In this document: positions 1-7,536 of the stretch, piece by piece | Layout of the letters: each line of letters starts with the position of its first letter | Numbering within the stretch: the stretch's first letter is position 1 | DNA from: a virus | Virus record (IMG/VR): IMGVR_UViG_3300025421_000057 | Span: 1-27,748 of that record | Length of the DNA: 27,748 nucleotides | Strand: one strand, 5' to 3' | The notes under the pieces: generated by a model | Told to the model about the DNA's origin: nothing | Database searches by the model: none | The model's input: the letters and a program-made list of their open reading frames with translations, nothing else | Position numbers and translations under genes: made by a program

Positions 1-10
1 TTCCTTCGGG

Positions 11-196
11 TTATTTAAAGAGATCGAGCTGACCTTCTTGGGGGTACAGGTGCGTTTCTGTTGGGGCAAGAGCGATGTATCGGCGCAGCAGTTCGTGTTG
101 CCATGCGAGGGGCATGCCTTCATTGGAATCAATGAACATGGCTGAGTACTGAATCAGTTCCGAGTTACTGAGGGATCGAGGTTGTATTCCTTGCAT
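11..196 (-). CDS. Small protein ending in a sliding-clamp-binding motif
   Basis: This 61-residue protein is unrecognised by overall sequence. Its last residues are EGQLDLFK, containing QLDLF (residues 56-60), a perfect match to the QL[SD]LF pentapeptide with which bacterial proteins dock on the beta sliding clamp. I chose the ATG at 196 because GGAGAAG lies 5 bases upstream; an in-frame ATG at 208 has no good SD. It overlaps the upstream helix-turn-helix gene by 43 bases, so the two are probably translationally coupled. It may recruit to, or compete for, the host replication clamp; that role is inferred from the motif alone. Confidence 0.65.
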   Translation of the reverse strand: MQGIQPRSLSNSELIQYSAMFIDSNEGMPLAWQHELLRRYIALAPTETHLYPQEGQLDLFK

Positions 197-447
197 ATTC
201 TTCTCCATGCTTCGTCAGCCGTCTTTGAGGTTGACATTATTTTTGTTAAAAGTTCTACCCTGTTTTGGTACGCCACAAATACGTCCTTACCCTCAAACCA
301 GTTGTACACGGTTTGACGAGTAACTCCAAGTACATAAGCGATCTTGGTCACAGGAAAGTCGAGATGAATAGCCCAACGTCCTAGCGTGTTGCCAGGACCA
401 CGCGGAGCGTGGGCTACTAGGTTTGCTATTTTGTCTGAGTACGGCAT
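154..447 (-). CDS. Helix-turn-helix DNA-binding protein
   Basis: The 97-residue protein has a clear helix-turn-helix at about residues 31-52 (FPVTKIAYVLGVTRQTVYNW), the pattern of transcription factors and transposase-like DNA-binding domains. The C-terminal half looks helical. No catalytic domain is present, so it is probably a phage regulator or DNA-binding accessory. The ATG at 447 has no obvious SD; a GC-rich hairpin at 457-474 sits just upstream in the transcript, which may limit translation or read-through from the gene before it. It overlaps the following clamp-motif gene by 43 bases. Confidence 0.75.
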   Translation of the reverse strand: MPYSDKIANLVAHAPRGPGNTLGRWAIHLDFPVTKIAYVLGVTRQTVYNWFEGKDVFVAYQNRVELLTKIMSTSKTADEAWRRICKEYNLDPSVTRN

Positions 448-456
448 TGTTTTGAT

Positions 457-474
457 GGGGGGCTTATGCCCCCC
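457..474 (-). other. GC-rich intercistronic hairpin
   Basis: GGGGGGC, a TTAT loop and GCCCCCC form a perfect 7-bp stem between the stop of the candidate ssDNA-binding gene (482) and the start of the helix-turn-helix gene (447). Neither strand shows a proper T-run after the stem, so it is not a classical terminator. RNA stabilisation, partial termination or control of the next start are the plausible roles. Confidence 0.6.
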
Positions 475-481
475 TGTTTAA

Positions 482-1450
482 TTACTCATCATCCCAATCG
501 GACACGATGTCAGCGAGTTTGCTTTTCTTCGCAGGGACAGCGCTTACCTTTGTCTCCTTGCGAATCTCTGGCTCCTCGTCGGCTTCGGCAATGGGTTCGG
601 CTTTGGCTTTCTTAGCCTTGGGTGGGGGAGCAATTATCTCATCCTCCTCGTCCTCAACTACAGGGGGTTTTCCTGCAAGGGCTGGAACGGACTTTGCTTT
701 CACACCGTCAGCTTGGGCGACCGTCATGTTGACTGCGCTTGATGCTTCTCTGGACTCGCCTTGCTCTCTAGTGATCTCGTACTCCTCAGCGGTGAGCCAA
801 CGTACAGGAGCAAAGAGGAGCTTGGGACTCTCAGACTTCATATCAAACTTCATGCGAGTCACAATCTTCTCGACATCCACAGGTGGGGATGCAAGTGCCA
901 AGTGACGTACAAAGGCTTGCAAGGGGCGCTTGTCACCGTCTTCCTTACCAAAGATGGATGTAGCAGGTAGAGTCAACTGGAGAATGTCTCCACTTGGGTT
1001 GTTCTCTAGCACAACGGCTAGGCGTTGTTGATAGCGACACGCCCGGCTATTACCCTGACCTGACCCGGCAACGTTGTTCTTGCAACTCATACATGTCTCA
1101 GCTTGTTTGTTCTGAGCGTTTGCATCAGGCAATTCACCATCGTTAGACCAGCAGTCTGGACCAGTTACATTCTCAGCATCGTACTTGGCAGCGTAGAACA
1201 CTCGGCTCACTTTAGGGGCAGCTTTGACGATGATGACATCGAGGTGACGGTCTTCAATAGAAGCCATCTCCTTACCACCGGAGACCAAGCGGAATACACC
1301 GCCTTTGATTGAAATACGTTTAGTTGTGCTACCGAGCGCTCCACCGATGAGGGCTTTTGCGGTGTCAGATAGTTCACCAGTTTGTGCGAATGCGGGTACT
1401 TGCGAAGCGTTAAAGGTCGTTATGTTAGACATAGTTTTCGTTACTTTCAT
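482..1450 (-). CDS. Candidate phage ssDNA-binding protein with Cys cluster
   Basis: The 322-residue protein has a mainly beta core (residues 40-220), a central cluster of four cysteines (C100, C120, C123, C138) that could bind zinc, and a low-complexity Pro/Lys/Glu tail ending in the acidic SDWDDE. This layout is that of phage single-stranded DNA-binding proteins of the gp32 type, whose acidic tails recruit replication partners. Its place beside helicase, nuclease and polymerase genes fits. Start 1450 overlaps the previous stop (ATGA); an ATG at 1432 is equally possible and neither has a strong SD. The assignment is architectural, not by homology. Confidence 0.5.
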   Translation of the reverse strand: MKVTKTMSNITTFNASQVPAFAQTGELSDTAKALIGGALGSTTKRISIKGGVFRLVSGGKEMASIEDRHLDVIIVKAAPKVSRVFYAAKYDAENVTGPDCWSNDGELPDANAQNKQAETCMSCKNNVAGSGQGNSRACRYQQRLAVVLENNPSGDILQLTLPATSIFGKEDGDKRPLQAFVRHLALASPPVDVEKIVTRMKFDMKSESPKLLFAPVRWLTAEEYEITREQGESREASSAVNMTVAQADGVKAKSVPALAGKPPVVEDEEDEIIAPPPKAKKAKAEPIAEADEEPEIRKETKVSAVPAKKSKLADIVSDWDDE

Positions 1451-1860
1451 TTAGATGGTTTAGTGATGCGAATCTCAAACTCCGTCATGGAGTTCAAGCC
1501 TGGTGGTACGACACCAGGATTTTCTTGGAGGAACTGACCCATGTTTGTCTGAGCCACACGCTTCTCCAACAAATCAACTGCGTCGTGTTCTACGATAAAT
1601 CGTTTGAACGAATCCCAGTCGTTGGTTGAATAACGCGTCTTGGTCATCAGACTGACCGTACCAAAGGTCGTCTTCAATGATGTCGTGCCGTCAGCCTTCA
1701 TCATATCTTTGAGCGCAAACTTGATCTCGTCTTGCTGTGCTTTGAGAGTCTCAATCTGCGTGTCGTACTCTTGGGTAAGAGTATCAATCTTCTCTTTAAT
1801 CTTGCGATAAATTTTTACCAATCTGTCGATTGGAACCGTCTCAGTTGCTTGGTCATCCAT
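1447..1860 (-). CDS. Coiled-coil DNA-metabolism accessory protein (Gam-like?)
   Basis: The 137-residue protein has an N-terminal coiled coil (about residues 10-55, rich in K/E/Q with heptad spacing) and a small beta/alpha C-terminal part with FGTVSL and DWDSFKRFI. That arrangement recalls the Mu Gam-type end-protecting proteins and other phage coiled-coil accessories, but key similarity cannot be confirmed by eye. Start 1860 is fixed by AAGGAG at 1867-1872; an ATG at 1887 has none. It overlaps the next gene by 4 bases (ATGA), so it is co-translated with the candidate ssDNA-binding protein. Confidence 0.65.
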   Translation of the reverse strand: MDDQATETVPIDRLVKIYRKIKEKIDTLTQEYDTQIETLKAQQDEIKFALKDMMKADGTTSLKTTFGTVSLMTKTRYSTNDWDSFKRFIVEHDAVDLLEKRVAQTNMGQFLQENPGVVPPGLNSMTEFEIRITKPSK

Positions 1861-1880
1861 TGCTTTCTCCTTATGTTTTG

Positions 1881-1897
1881 TTGTCAAGCGTTAGACA
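1881..1897 (+). promoter_or_regulatory. Operator-like dyad, copy 1
   Basis: TTGTCAAGCGTTAGACA lies in the 56-base gap between the helicase stop and the SD of the next gene. Read on the minus strand it is TGTCTAACGCTTGACAA, matching 16 of 17 bases of the site at 19928-19944. The arms TGTC/GACA make it partly palindromic. On the plus strand TAGACA (1892-1897) is followed after 18 bases by TTTATT, so an antisense promoter is also conceivable. Confidence 0.5.
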
Positions 1898-1916
1898 TTC
1901 TACACACGTTTTTTGT

Positions 1917-3491
1917 TTATTTCACCTCCTTGTCAATAATTATTTCATTCTCAAACATCTGGGTAATAAGTAAGTTATCACTCACTTTAGATTCCAAAGC
2001 CTTGAACATCTTCTTCTCGATGGGACTACCTTGGATATGAATCACGGTTACTTTGTCAGAGTCCTGCCCCTTGCGATCAGCCCTTGCAATAGCTTGCGTG
2101 TATTGTTCCACGCTCATAAGCGGTCCATAAAACACTACTGTGTCGGCTCTTGTCAACGTGATACCGTGTGCAGTTGCTTGAGGCTGCATGACTAAGACCC
2201 TAGGGTTTTCCTCATTCTGGAATCTCCTAATAATGTCCGAGCGTTTTGGTGGGGTAACTGTACCGTTGATGTACTCAGCCGTGATGTTGCGCTTGAGTAA
2301 GTGGTTGTAGATCGTGTCGATGGTTGACCTGAACATTGCAAAGATAATGACTTTGCGATCTGTCTCTTCTAGTATTTCTTCTAGCACGTTGAGCCTTGGC
2401 GCTGAGTCAAACTCGATGACTTCCTTGTCGTCCGTATAGGCTGCACCACAACTGATTTGAAGTAGCTTGCTGACACTTGCTGCCGCATTGACTGCGCTGA
2501 TGGTCTCCCCTGCTGCTTGCACAAGCATCTGCTCTTTGAGTAGGTTGTAGTACTTGGCTTGTTGAGGCGTGAGTGGGACTTCGCGTGTCATGGTCAGTAC
2601 AGGTGGCAAGTCAAGACATTGGTCTTTAGTGAACCTGATCGCAGGTTGTAGTGCTTCGTGCACCAACTGTTTAGCTTCTGCCTTGGGCGCCCACTTGTAC
2701 ATGGTGACTTTGTTCATGACCTTGTCTCTCCATCCTGTAAAGAACATAGGTACGTTGGTTGGATTAACGAGCTTGGCAAGACCGTAGGCATCAACAGGTG
2801 ACTGCGATGCAGGTGTGCCTGTCATCATCCATAGGTGTGTGTTGGGTTTGATGATGGACTTTAAAGACTTCCATCTTTTGGTGGTCACAGACTTGTATGC
2901 GTTAGCCTCATCCACAATAACCAAGTCAAACTTGCCGTTGCTATTAACTTCTTCGGCAATAAGATTCAAGCCCTCGTAGTTTGTAATCACAAACTCATAG
3001 CCTTGTTGAATCATCTCAATTCTTCGGGTAGCCTGGGCATGGTGCGCAACAATGGCAGAGCGATGAATGATACTGTTGTTCATATCACTAAGCCACGCAG
3101 ACTGCATGATCGACAAGGGGCAAAGAATTAAGCAACGCCTGACCTCACCACGCTTCATCAAATAGTCGGCAGCCCACAGCGCTGATAGTGTCTTGCCTGT
3201 ACCCGGTTCAGAGAATACAAACGCACGCTTGTGTAGTGTAAGAAAAGCAGACGTCTCGATCTGGTGTGCCATTGGTTTGAAACGACCAGGCCAATTGTAT
3301 TTGCGCTCAATCGGTGAGGGCACACTCTTTACACCAAGGTTCTTTAAAACTCTGGCTTCGTCTAGTCCCCAGTACACAGCAATCTCGTACGTGCCTTTGT
3401 CCTCGCTGAGTATCTTATGTTTAGGGATGATGCTGTACTTGGCTGGGTTTCGCGTACGAAAGACCAGCGCTTTGTCTTCTACTATTTGCAT
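1917..3491 (-). CDS. SNF2-family DEAD/H helicase
   Basis: This 524-residue superfamily 2 ATPase carries motif I EPGTGKT (95-101), motif II DEAN (194-197, in place of DEAH), motif III TGTPA (224-228), and C-terminal motifs V and VI around TAHGITLTRADTVVF and QAIARADRKGQ. These are the hallmarks of SNF2/RapA-like double-stranded DNA translocases. Length is typical for phage versions lacking extra domains. It probably remodels DNA or forks during phage replication or recombination, beside the ssDNA-binding candidate and nucleases. The start at 3491 is preceded by AGAGAGAGCAAATG, a variant of the leader used by many genes here. Confidence 0.92.
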   Translation of the reverse strand: MQIVEDKALVFRTRNPAKYSIIPKHKILSEDKGTYEIAVYWGLDEARVLKNLGVKSVPSPIERKYNWPGRFKPMAHQIETSAFLTLHKRAFVFSEPGTGKTLSALWAADYLMKRGEVRRCLILCPLSIMQSAWLSDMNNSIIHRSAIVAHHAQATRRIEMIQQGYEFVITNYEGLNLIAEEVNSNGKFDLVIVDEANAYKSVTTKRWKSLKSIIKPNTHLWMMTGTPASQSPVDAYGLAKLVNPTNVPMFFTGWRDKVMNKVTMYKWAPKAEAKQLVHEALQPAIRFTKDQCLDLPPVLTMTREVPLTPQQAKYYNLLKEQMLVQAAGETISAVNAAASVSKLLQISCGAAYTDDKEVIEFDSAPRLNVLEEILEETDRKVIIFAMFRSTIDTIYNHLLKRNITAEYINGTVTPPKRSDIIRRFQNEENPRVLVMQPQATAHGITLTRADTVVFYGPLMSVEQYTQAIARADRKGQDSDKVTVIHIQGSPIEKKMFKALESKVSDNLLITQMFENEIIIDKEVK

Positions 3492-3503
3492 TTGCTCTCT
3501 CTT

Positions 3504-3773
3504 TTATTTATTCTTACCGTACTGCTTGCCGTGCTCATCTCTCCAACTTCTATTGACCTTCTCAGGTACTACACGCAAGTTCTTCTTTACATTCTTACCG
3601 CCTGCATCAAGCATCTTGATGTGATCGACTTCCTTGTTGTCTCCCTTCTTAACCTTCCCTGCCTTCATCTCTAACGCTCTTGCTCGGTTACGTTCCTCGC
3701 GTTTCTTAACTTGAGCCGGACTTGATTCGTACTTGGTGTTGTACGCTAACTTTTCTGGACTAGACTTAGCCAT
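3504..3773 (-). CDS. Small HNH-like protein
   Basis: The 89-residue basic protein has a Lys/Arg-rich N-terminal half and a short HNH-like core: VDHIKMLDAGG (D50, H51), NLRVVP (N65) and the asparagine of VNRSW (N74). Such compact HNH-type proteins are common in tailed phages, where related domains nick DNA or help packaging. This one lacks the Cys zinc knuckles of longer HNH enzymes, so it may be a minimal nuclease or a DNA-binding relic. AGGAG at 9 bases supports the start. It sits between the helicase and the Fe-S nuclease. Confidence 0.8.
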   Translation of the reverse strand: MAKSSPEKLAYNTKYESSPAQVKKREERNRARALEMKAGKVKKGDNKEVDHIKMLDAGGKNVKKNLRVVPEKVNRSWRDEHGKQYGKNK

Positions 3774-3782
3774 GATTTACTC

Positions 3783-4448
3783 CTAATGTTTGGGGTTGTG
3801 TTCACACGTTTTTACAGGACACCACGGACACAGCGGTGATGGCTTGGGGTTCCATACATCTGTGGCGTGGGCTTGCTCGATACGGGCAACGCGTTGGCGG
3901 TACTGCCACCACTCGCCCTCTGCTTGGTCATAGGTCATACTGATCTTGACCATGTCGTCTTTTACTACAAAGAGTAATGCTGAATTGATCTTGCGAATAT
4001 GCGGATGGTGAGCAAACACCATGATCGACATGAGCTTGAGTTGCTCACGATCTGGGTACTTGTTGTTGCCTGTCTTATAGTCCACGACCCAAGCAGTTAA
4101 GTTGTCATCGTCGAGTATAAGCAGGTCAGCAATACCACGTACCCATGTGTCTTTGTCTCTCCAACCGCAAGGCTTTAAGTCCGCAGTCAGCGCCATCTGT
4201 TGCTCACACAACTTGCGACCAGGCTTGGCAATCAAAGCGTCTAGCATATCTTTAGCAAACAAGAACTGTGGTGGTATGGGTGTACCGTCCTTGATGTAAT
4301 CTTCTGCTGCCTTGTGAAACTCTGTACCGTAACGCGTTGCTTCGTTCTCTACAAACGGAAAGTTCTTGAGAACCTTGACTTCGTGATACCGCCTTGCGCA
4401 TCCCTCATAGTCTTTGAGGGAACTGTGTGACCATGTAACTGTTGGCAT
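3783..4448 (-). CDS. RecB/Cas4-like PD-(D/E)XK exonuclease, probable Fe-S protein
   Basis: The 221-residue protein carries the RecB-type nuclease core: GTEFHKAAED (H45), GIADLLI (D108), VVDYKTG (D123, K125) and the QLKLMSIM helix. A single Cys near the N-terminus (C17, in YEGCARRY) and three near the C-terminus (C207-x2-C210-x4-C215) reproduce the split four-cysteine layout that holds a 4Fe-4S cluster in AddB and Cas4 nucleases. It probably resects or degrades DNA ends, assisting recombination or recycling host DNA. Start 4448 overlaps the previous stop in TAATG. Confidence 0.87.
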   Translation of the reverse strand: MPTVTWSHSSLKDYEGCARRYHEVKVLKNFPFVENEATRYGTEFHKAAEDYIKDGTPIPPQFLFAKDMLDALIAKPGRKLCEQQMALTADLKPCGWRDKDTWVRGIADLLILDDDNLTAWVVDYKTGNNKYPDREQLKLMSIMVFAHHPHIRKINSALLFVVKDDMVKISMTYDQAEGEWWQYRQRVARIEQAHATDVWNPKPSPLCPWCPVKTCEHNPKH

Positions 4449-4765
4449 TAAAACCTCGCTGATCGAATTGCTTTGGTAAGTCTGTTGGCAAACCCTGTGA
4501 CAAACTTCTCGTTCTTGTTGAGTGCATCTTCCCCCATGTCGTTGAGGATAGCGTGAGTTAACTCATGCCAAAAGGTTTCACTCATCATCGCTTGGGTATA
4601 AGCTCGTCCTGTCACATTGCTCTTACGCCCAACTCTTATCGTTTGCTTGTCATAGTCAATCGTCCCCATGATGCGTTGCCTAAGCATTGTCTCAACGACT
4701 TCGATTGAATAGCGTTTGTTACCGACTCGTATTGTTTTAGGTATCTGTAGTTTTGTTGGCGTCAT
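4448..4765 (-). CDS. Small HExxH zinc metalloprotease-like protein
   Basis: The 105-residue protein is a compact metallopeptidase with the zincin motif HELTH (H67, E68, H71) in FWHELTHAIL, followed by NDMGED, which may supply the third ligand. It resembles the SprT/Gp-type minimal zincins that phages keep among early genes; cellular SprT/Spartan relatives cleave proteins crosslinked to DNA. The substrate is unknown. Its position among replication genes makes a DNA-protein conflict role attractive but unproven. It overlaps the upstream coiled-coil gene by 29 bases and the nuclease start by one base. Confidence 0.8.
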   Translation of the reverse strand: MTPTKLQIPKTIRVGNKRYSIEVVETMLRQRIMGTIDYDKQTIRVGRKSNVTGRAYTQAMMSETFWHELTHAILNDMGEDALNKNEKFVTGFANRLTKAIRSARF

Positions 4766-4994
4766 TCATATCCCTTATTTGCCTTCTTAGGTTGTAATTT
4801 TCTGTCATTACTTCTTGTAACATCTTGATGTGTTCCTTGTGTCTGTTCTCCATGACATTAATAAGGCTCTCAAGCTCTGTGCTCCACGAAGACATCTTCT
4901 GTCTTAATAGTGATCCGTGGTACCAGACATAGTTTTCTGTAATGCCTTCAATTATGATGTGATCTTTTATTTCAAACGGTTGCGTTTGTTCCAT
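4737..4994 (-). CDS. Unknown coiled-coil protein
   Basis: The 85-residue protein is not recognised. The first third looks beta-like (EIKDHIIIEGI) and the rest (about residues 30-75) is a charged heptad-rich helix. I chose the ATG at 4994 because AAGGAG is close upstream; a longer reading from 5045 would overlap the polymerase gene and has no SD. It lies directly downstream of the polymerase and could be a small polymerase or protease partner. Confidence 0.65.
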   Translation of the reverse strand: MEQTQPFEIKDHIIIEGITENYVWYHGSLLRQKMSSWSTELESLINVMENRHKEHIKMLQEVMTENYNLRRQIRDMNDANKTTDT

Positions 4995-5004
4995 TTCTCT
5001 CTCC

Positions 5005-6975
5005 TTAGTTTTTAGCTTCACCGTAACGTCTATGCGCGCCACCATCTGCTGCCAGAGGTATGCCCGACATATAGCTCGGCTCCATAGTCATTTGCTCCAA
5101 GACCCATGTCTTGGCTACATTGACCTCGTCATCTGGCACAACGCATATTAACTCATCGTGCACAGTTCCTACTACGGGATAACATTTGTTAACTCGTAGC
5201 ATTCCGTCCGTCATCACAATCCTTGCTAGGGCTTGCGTGACATTGTTTGTTACTTTACCGGGGTAAAGTTTGGTAGCGTCTGGCCCGTATACATACTGGC
5301 TCCTACCTTTATCGTCTTTAGTTCTGCGTAGATCGGGGTACAGCAATTTCATGCCGTTTGGTAATTCTATCTCACCCTTGCGAAATGTCAAACATTTGTA
5401 CTTGTGCTCTTTACCGCCATACAAAGACGTCTCAATCAGCCCACCACAGGTCTCCCAAAATGATACGACTTGATACGCGGTGGCACGGTATATGTCAATG
5501 ATCTTCTTGGCAGCCACGGCATGCACGGCAAGCTCTTGTAGGCTACAGGTGTGCGGTATATCCTCTAGCTTCTTAACGTTCTCATCCCAATCAAAAAACT
5601 TCTCGACCGCATCCGACGTAACGCCAAGCGCTTTCGCGAACTTCTTTTCATACCGTACGGGCGGCGCTCCAAGAAAGCCGGTGAGTAACTGCGACGCGAA
5701 CGACGACCATCCGAGTCCATAACCACACCCGAGTAGTGCACTTTTCGCAGACTGCCGTAGGTCAGGATGTGTTTCTTTACTGAGTCCGGGTATGTTAAAC
5801 ATCTGCGCTCCGAACGCCGCATAAGGGTCGCCACCTCCTTTGAAGATGTCGAGCATATCTTGATAGTCAGCCAACCACGCCAGAACCCGTGGCTCAATCT
5901 GTGATAAATCTCCAACAACGAGTTGCGAACCTTCGGGAGCCATAATTGCTTTACGTAAGAACGACCCACGTTTGAGGTTTTGCATATTGATAGCGGAGCC
6001 TTTGGCTGCCGACCAACGACCCGATTTAGCCCCGTAATACGATAACGGGACAGGTAGTGCGCCGCGTTGAGATATATCGAGAAACCTCTGAGCACGCGTC
6101 CTCTCTGTCGTCGATTTAACCCGAAGGCGTGCTTCACAAAGGAGGGCAATGTCCTCACGTTCACCATTGAGGAGCGCTTGGAAGAGGGCATCATTTTTCG
6201 CAAGTGCAAGGGTTTCTTTCCCGGTAGTTTTACTGACCTTAGTTGGGGGAACCGTCCCGAGCGCTGTAAGTAAGGCAGCAAACTTAGGATTCGACGCGAG
6301 GTCGGATTCGTCAATATCAAGTCTTTGGAGTAGTTCCTCACGTTTAATCCTTTCTTCTGAGAGTGCTTCGATAAGCATGGGCTGATCTAGTACAAGCACG
6401 GGGCGCGTGTACATCTTAAGCGTCATGTCGATGAGTCTGAGTTCCTTAGCAGGGTAGCCTTGAACCAACCGCCCGAAAATTTGCTCACATAGGTATACAT
6501 CGTGCTTGCAATATTCTGCCAGTTCTCGCTCAATATTGATGTCACTAAGTCGTTCGAGTCCATTCGTTGAATGTACTGCCATTCCCTTGGCAGGGAGTCC
6601 AAAGTCTTCAGCCAACTTTGCAAGTGAGTTTCCAACTTCCACGCCTCGTAAAGCTCTTGCCATTGATAAGGTGTCGAAGATGAAACAGGGGTGGACATCG
6701 TAGACCCACTCAAGGATAGAGATGTCAAACTGGGCGTTATGGGCAAGAACGGCAGTCTGTGACCAGTCGTACGTAGATAGTATTCGTGGAAGTTCGTCTC
6801 CTCTGTACCATTGTGTAGGTCTATCACTTCCGTATTCGTGGATACAGGCTCCAAAGGCTGTGAATCGCGCATCTCTTATGTACTCCTCTGTGGTCATCTT
6901 ACTTAGTGTGTAGTCCTTACTGTCCCACCTTGTCTCAAAGTCAAGGGTCAGTATCGTCTTGTATGGGGCGCTCAA
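5005..6975 (-). CDS. polA: DNA polymerase I family A with 3'-5' exonuclease
   Basis: The 656-residue replicative polymerase has an N-terminal proofreading domain (LDFET with D12/E14; AHNAQFD with D84; YCKHD with Y155/D159) and a family A polymerase domain: motif A GDLSQIEPR (D356), helix O R407, K411, L415, Y419, and motif C VHDEL (H606, D607). No 5'-3' exonuclease domain is present, as usual for phage enzymes. The residue equivalent to E. coli Phe762 is Leu (L415), a variant known in viral PolA and linked to altered nucleotide handling. Start is a TTG at 6975 with AAGGAG 8 bases upstream; the first ATG would remove the exonuclease motif. Confidence 0.95.
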   Translation of the reverse strand: MSAPYKTILTLDFETRWDSKDYTLSKMTTEEYIRDARFTAFGACIHEYGSDRPTQWYRGDELPRILSTYDWSQTAVLAHNAQFDISILEWVYDVHPCFIFDTLSMARALRGVEVGNSLAKLAEDFGLPAKGMAVHSTNGLERLSDINIERELAEYCKHDVYLCEQIFGRLVQGYPAKELRLIDMTLKMYTRPVLVLDQPMLIEALSEERIKREELLQRLDIDESDLASNPKFAALLTALGTVPPTKVSKTTGKETLALAKNDALFQALLNGEREDIALLCEARLRVKSTTERTRAQRFLDISQRGALPVPLSYYGAKSGRWSAAKGSAINMQNLKRGSFLRKAIMAPEGSQLVVGDLSQIEPRVLAWLADYQDMLDIFKGGGDPYAAFGAQMFNIPGLSKETHPDLRQSAKSALLGCGYGLGWSSFASQLLTGFLGAPPVRYEKKFAKALGVTSDAVEKFFDWDENVKKLEDIPHTCSLQELAVHAVAAKKIIDIYRATAYQVVSFWETCGGLIETSLYGGKEHKYKCLTFRKGEIELPNGMKLLYPDLRRTKDDKGRSQYVYGPDATKLYPGKVTNNVTQALARIVMTDGMLRVNKCYPVVGTVHDELICVVPDDEVNVAKTWVLEQMTMEPSYMSGIPLAADGGAHRRYGEAKN

Positions 6976-7256
6976 TTAAACATCTCCTTGGGTGGTGCAT
7001 CGCTCATATTGACATGGTCAAAGTAATTCTTGAGTCCGTCCAACATCTCGGCTGCATCCATCTCGTTGCAGTTAAGCGTAATCACTTCGCCCATGTCACC
7101 GATCAAATGTCCTTTGACAAGCAGCATGCCTGTGCACGCATCCTTACCGTAACACATGACGAGTCTGTGTATGCACTCTTTTAAATGATCGCGTTCTTTG
7201 TTTGAAAGCGTTGCGATACGCGCCTCCATTTCTTTTTCAGCTTCAGTTAGTGCCAT
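6972..7256 (-). CDS. Unknown 94-residue protein upstream of polymerase
   Basis: The protein is not recognised. It starts with a charged helix (residues 3-33), continues with a short beta-like GHLIGDMGEVITLNC, and ends in helices. Three cysteines (C28, C35, C41) lie close together but not in a standard zinc motif. The stop overlaps the TTG start of the polymerase gene by 4 bases, so the two are likely co-translated and this protein may act with the polymerase. SD is AGGGG. Confidence 0.7.
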   Translation of the reverse strand: MALTEAEKEMEARIATLSNKERDHLKECIHRLVMCYGKDACTGMLLVKGHLIGDMGEVITLNCNEMDAAEMLDGLKNYFDHVNMSDAPPKEMFN

Positions 7257-7536
7257 CTAGTATCCCCTGTAAAGTGTGTAAGTTGTCTTCGTTAATAACA
7301 TGTGCTTCTCCTCCTGCATCTTTTATATCTTGTAAGTGTTTAAGTTGTAGTGCCGTTGGCTTGCCTCCCTTAGCTTTAGCCTCAATGCCAATGAAGCGCC
7401 CCTTATGACAGACCAAGAAGTCTGGCACGCCTGAGTTACCCATCCCCATACCGATCGGCATAGCGTAGTAGGCGTTGTTGTTTTTAAGGATTGCTTTGAT
7501 TTGCTTTTTAACTAAAGCCTCGGGAGTCATAGCCAT
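7243..7536 (-). CDS. VRR-NUC nuclease
   Basis: The 97-residue stand-alone VRR-NUC domain belongs to the PD-(D/E)XK superfamily. It shows GVPDFLVCHKGRFIGIEAK with catalytic D39 and E52-x-K54, followed by the supporting glutamine-bearing helix LQLKHLQ. Phage copies often lie next to helicases or polymerases and are thought to cut branched or flapped DNA, as the related FAN1 domain does. The start overlaps the preceding stop in TAATG and the stop overlaps the next gene by 14 bases. Confidence 0.9.
   Translation of the reverse strand: MAMTPEALVKKQIKAILKNNNAYYAMPIGMGMGNSGVPDFLVCHKGRFIGIEAKAKGGKPTALQLKHLQDIKDAGGEAHVINEDNLHTLQGILDGTN

Noticed and set aside
507-905. 132-codon plus-strand frame
   Set aside because: Antisense to the candidate ssDNA-binding gene; its Ser/Ala-rich product mirrors the opposite strand's Glu/Lys codons.
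1938-1960. Integrase or attachment site anywhere in the window
   Set aside because: No recombinase motifs, tRNA or core repeats were seen, so lysogeny is not supported here.
3783-4448. Cas4 label for a CRISPR system
   Set aside because: No repeat-spacer array, cas1 or cas2 is visible in the window; the gene fits a phage recombination nuclease.
5565-6341. 258-codon minus-strand frame inside the polymerase gene
   Set aside because: It is a shadow of polA; composition is Arg/Ser-rich, no SD and no domain, while the other frame has complete polymerase motifs.
6423-6872. 149-codon frame inside the exonuclease part of polA
   Set aside because: It lies wholly in another frame of polA, with Ser/Thr-rich composition and no recognisable motif.
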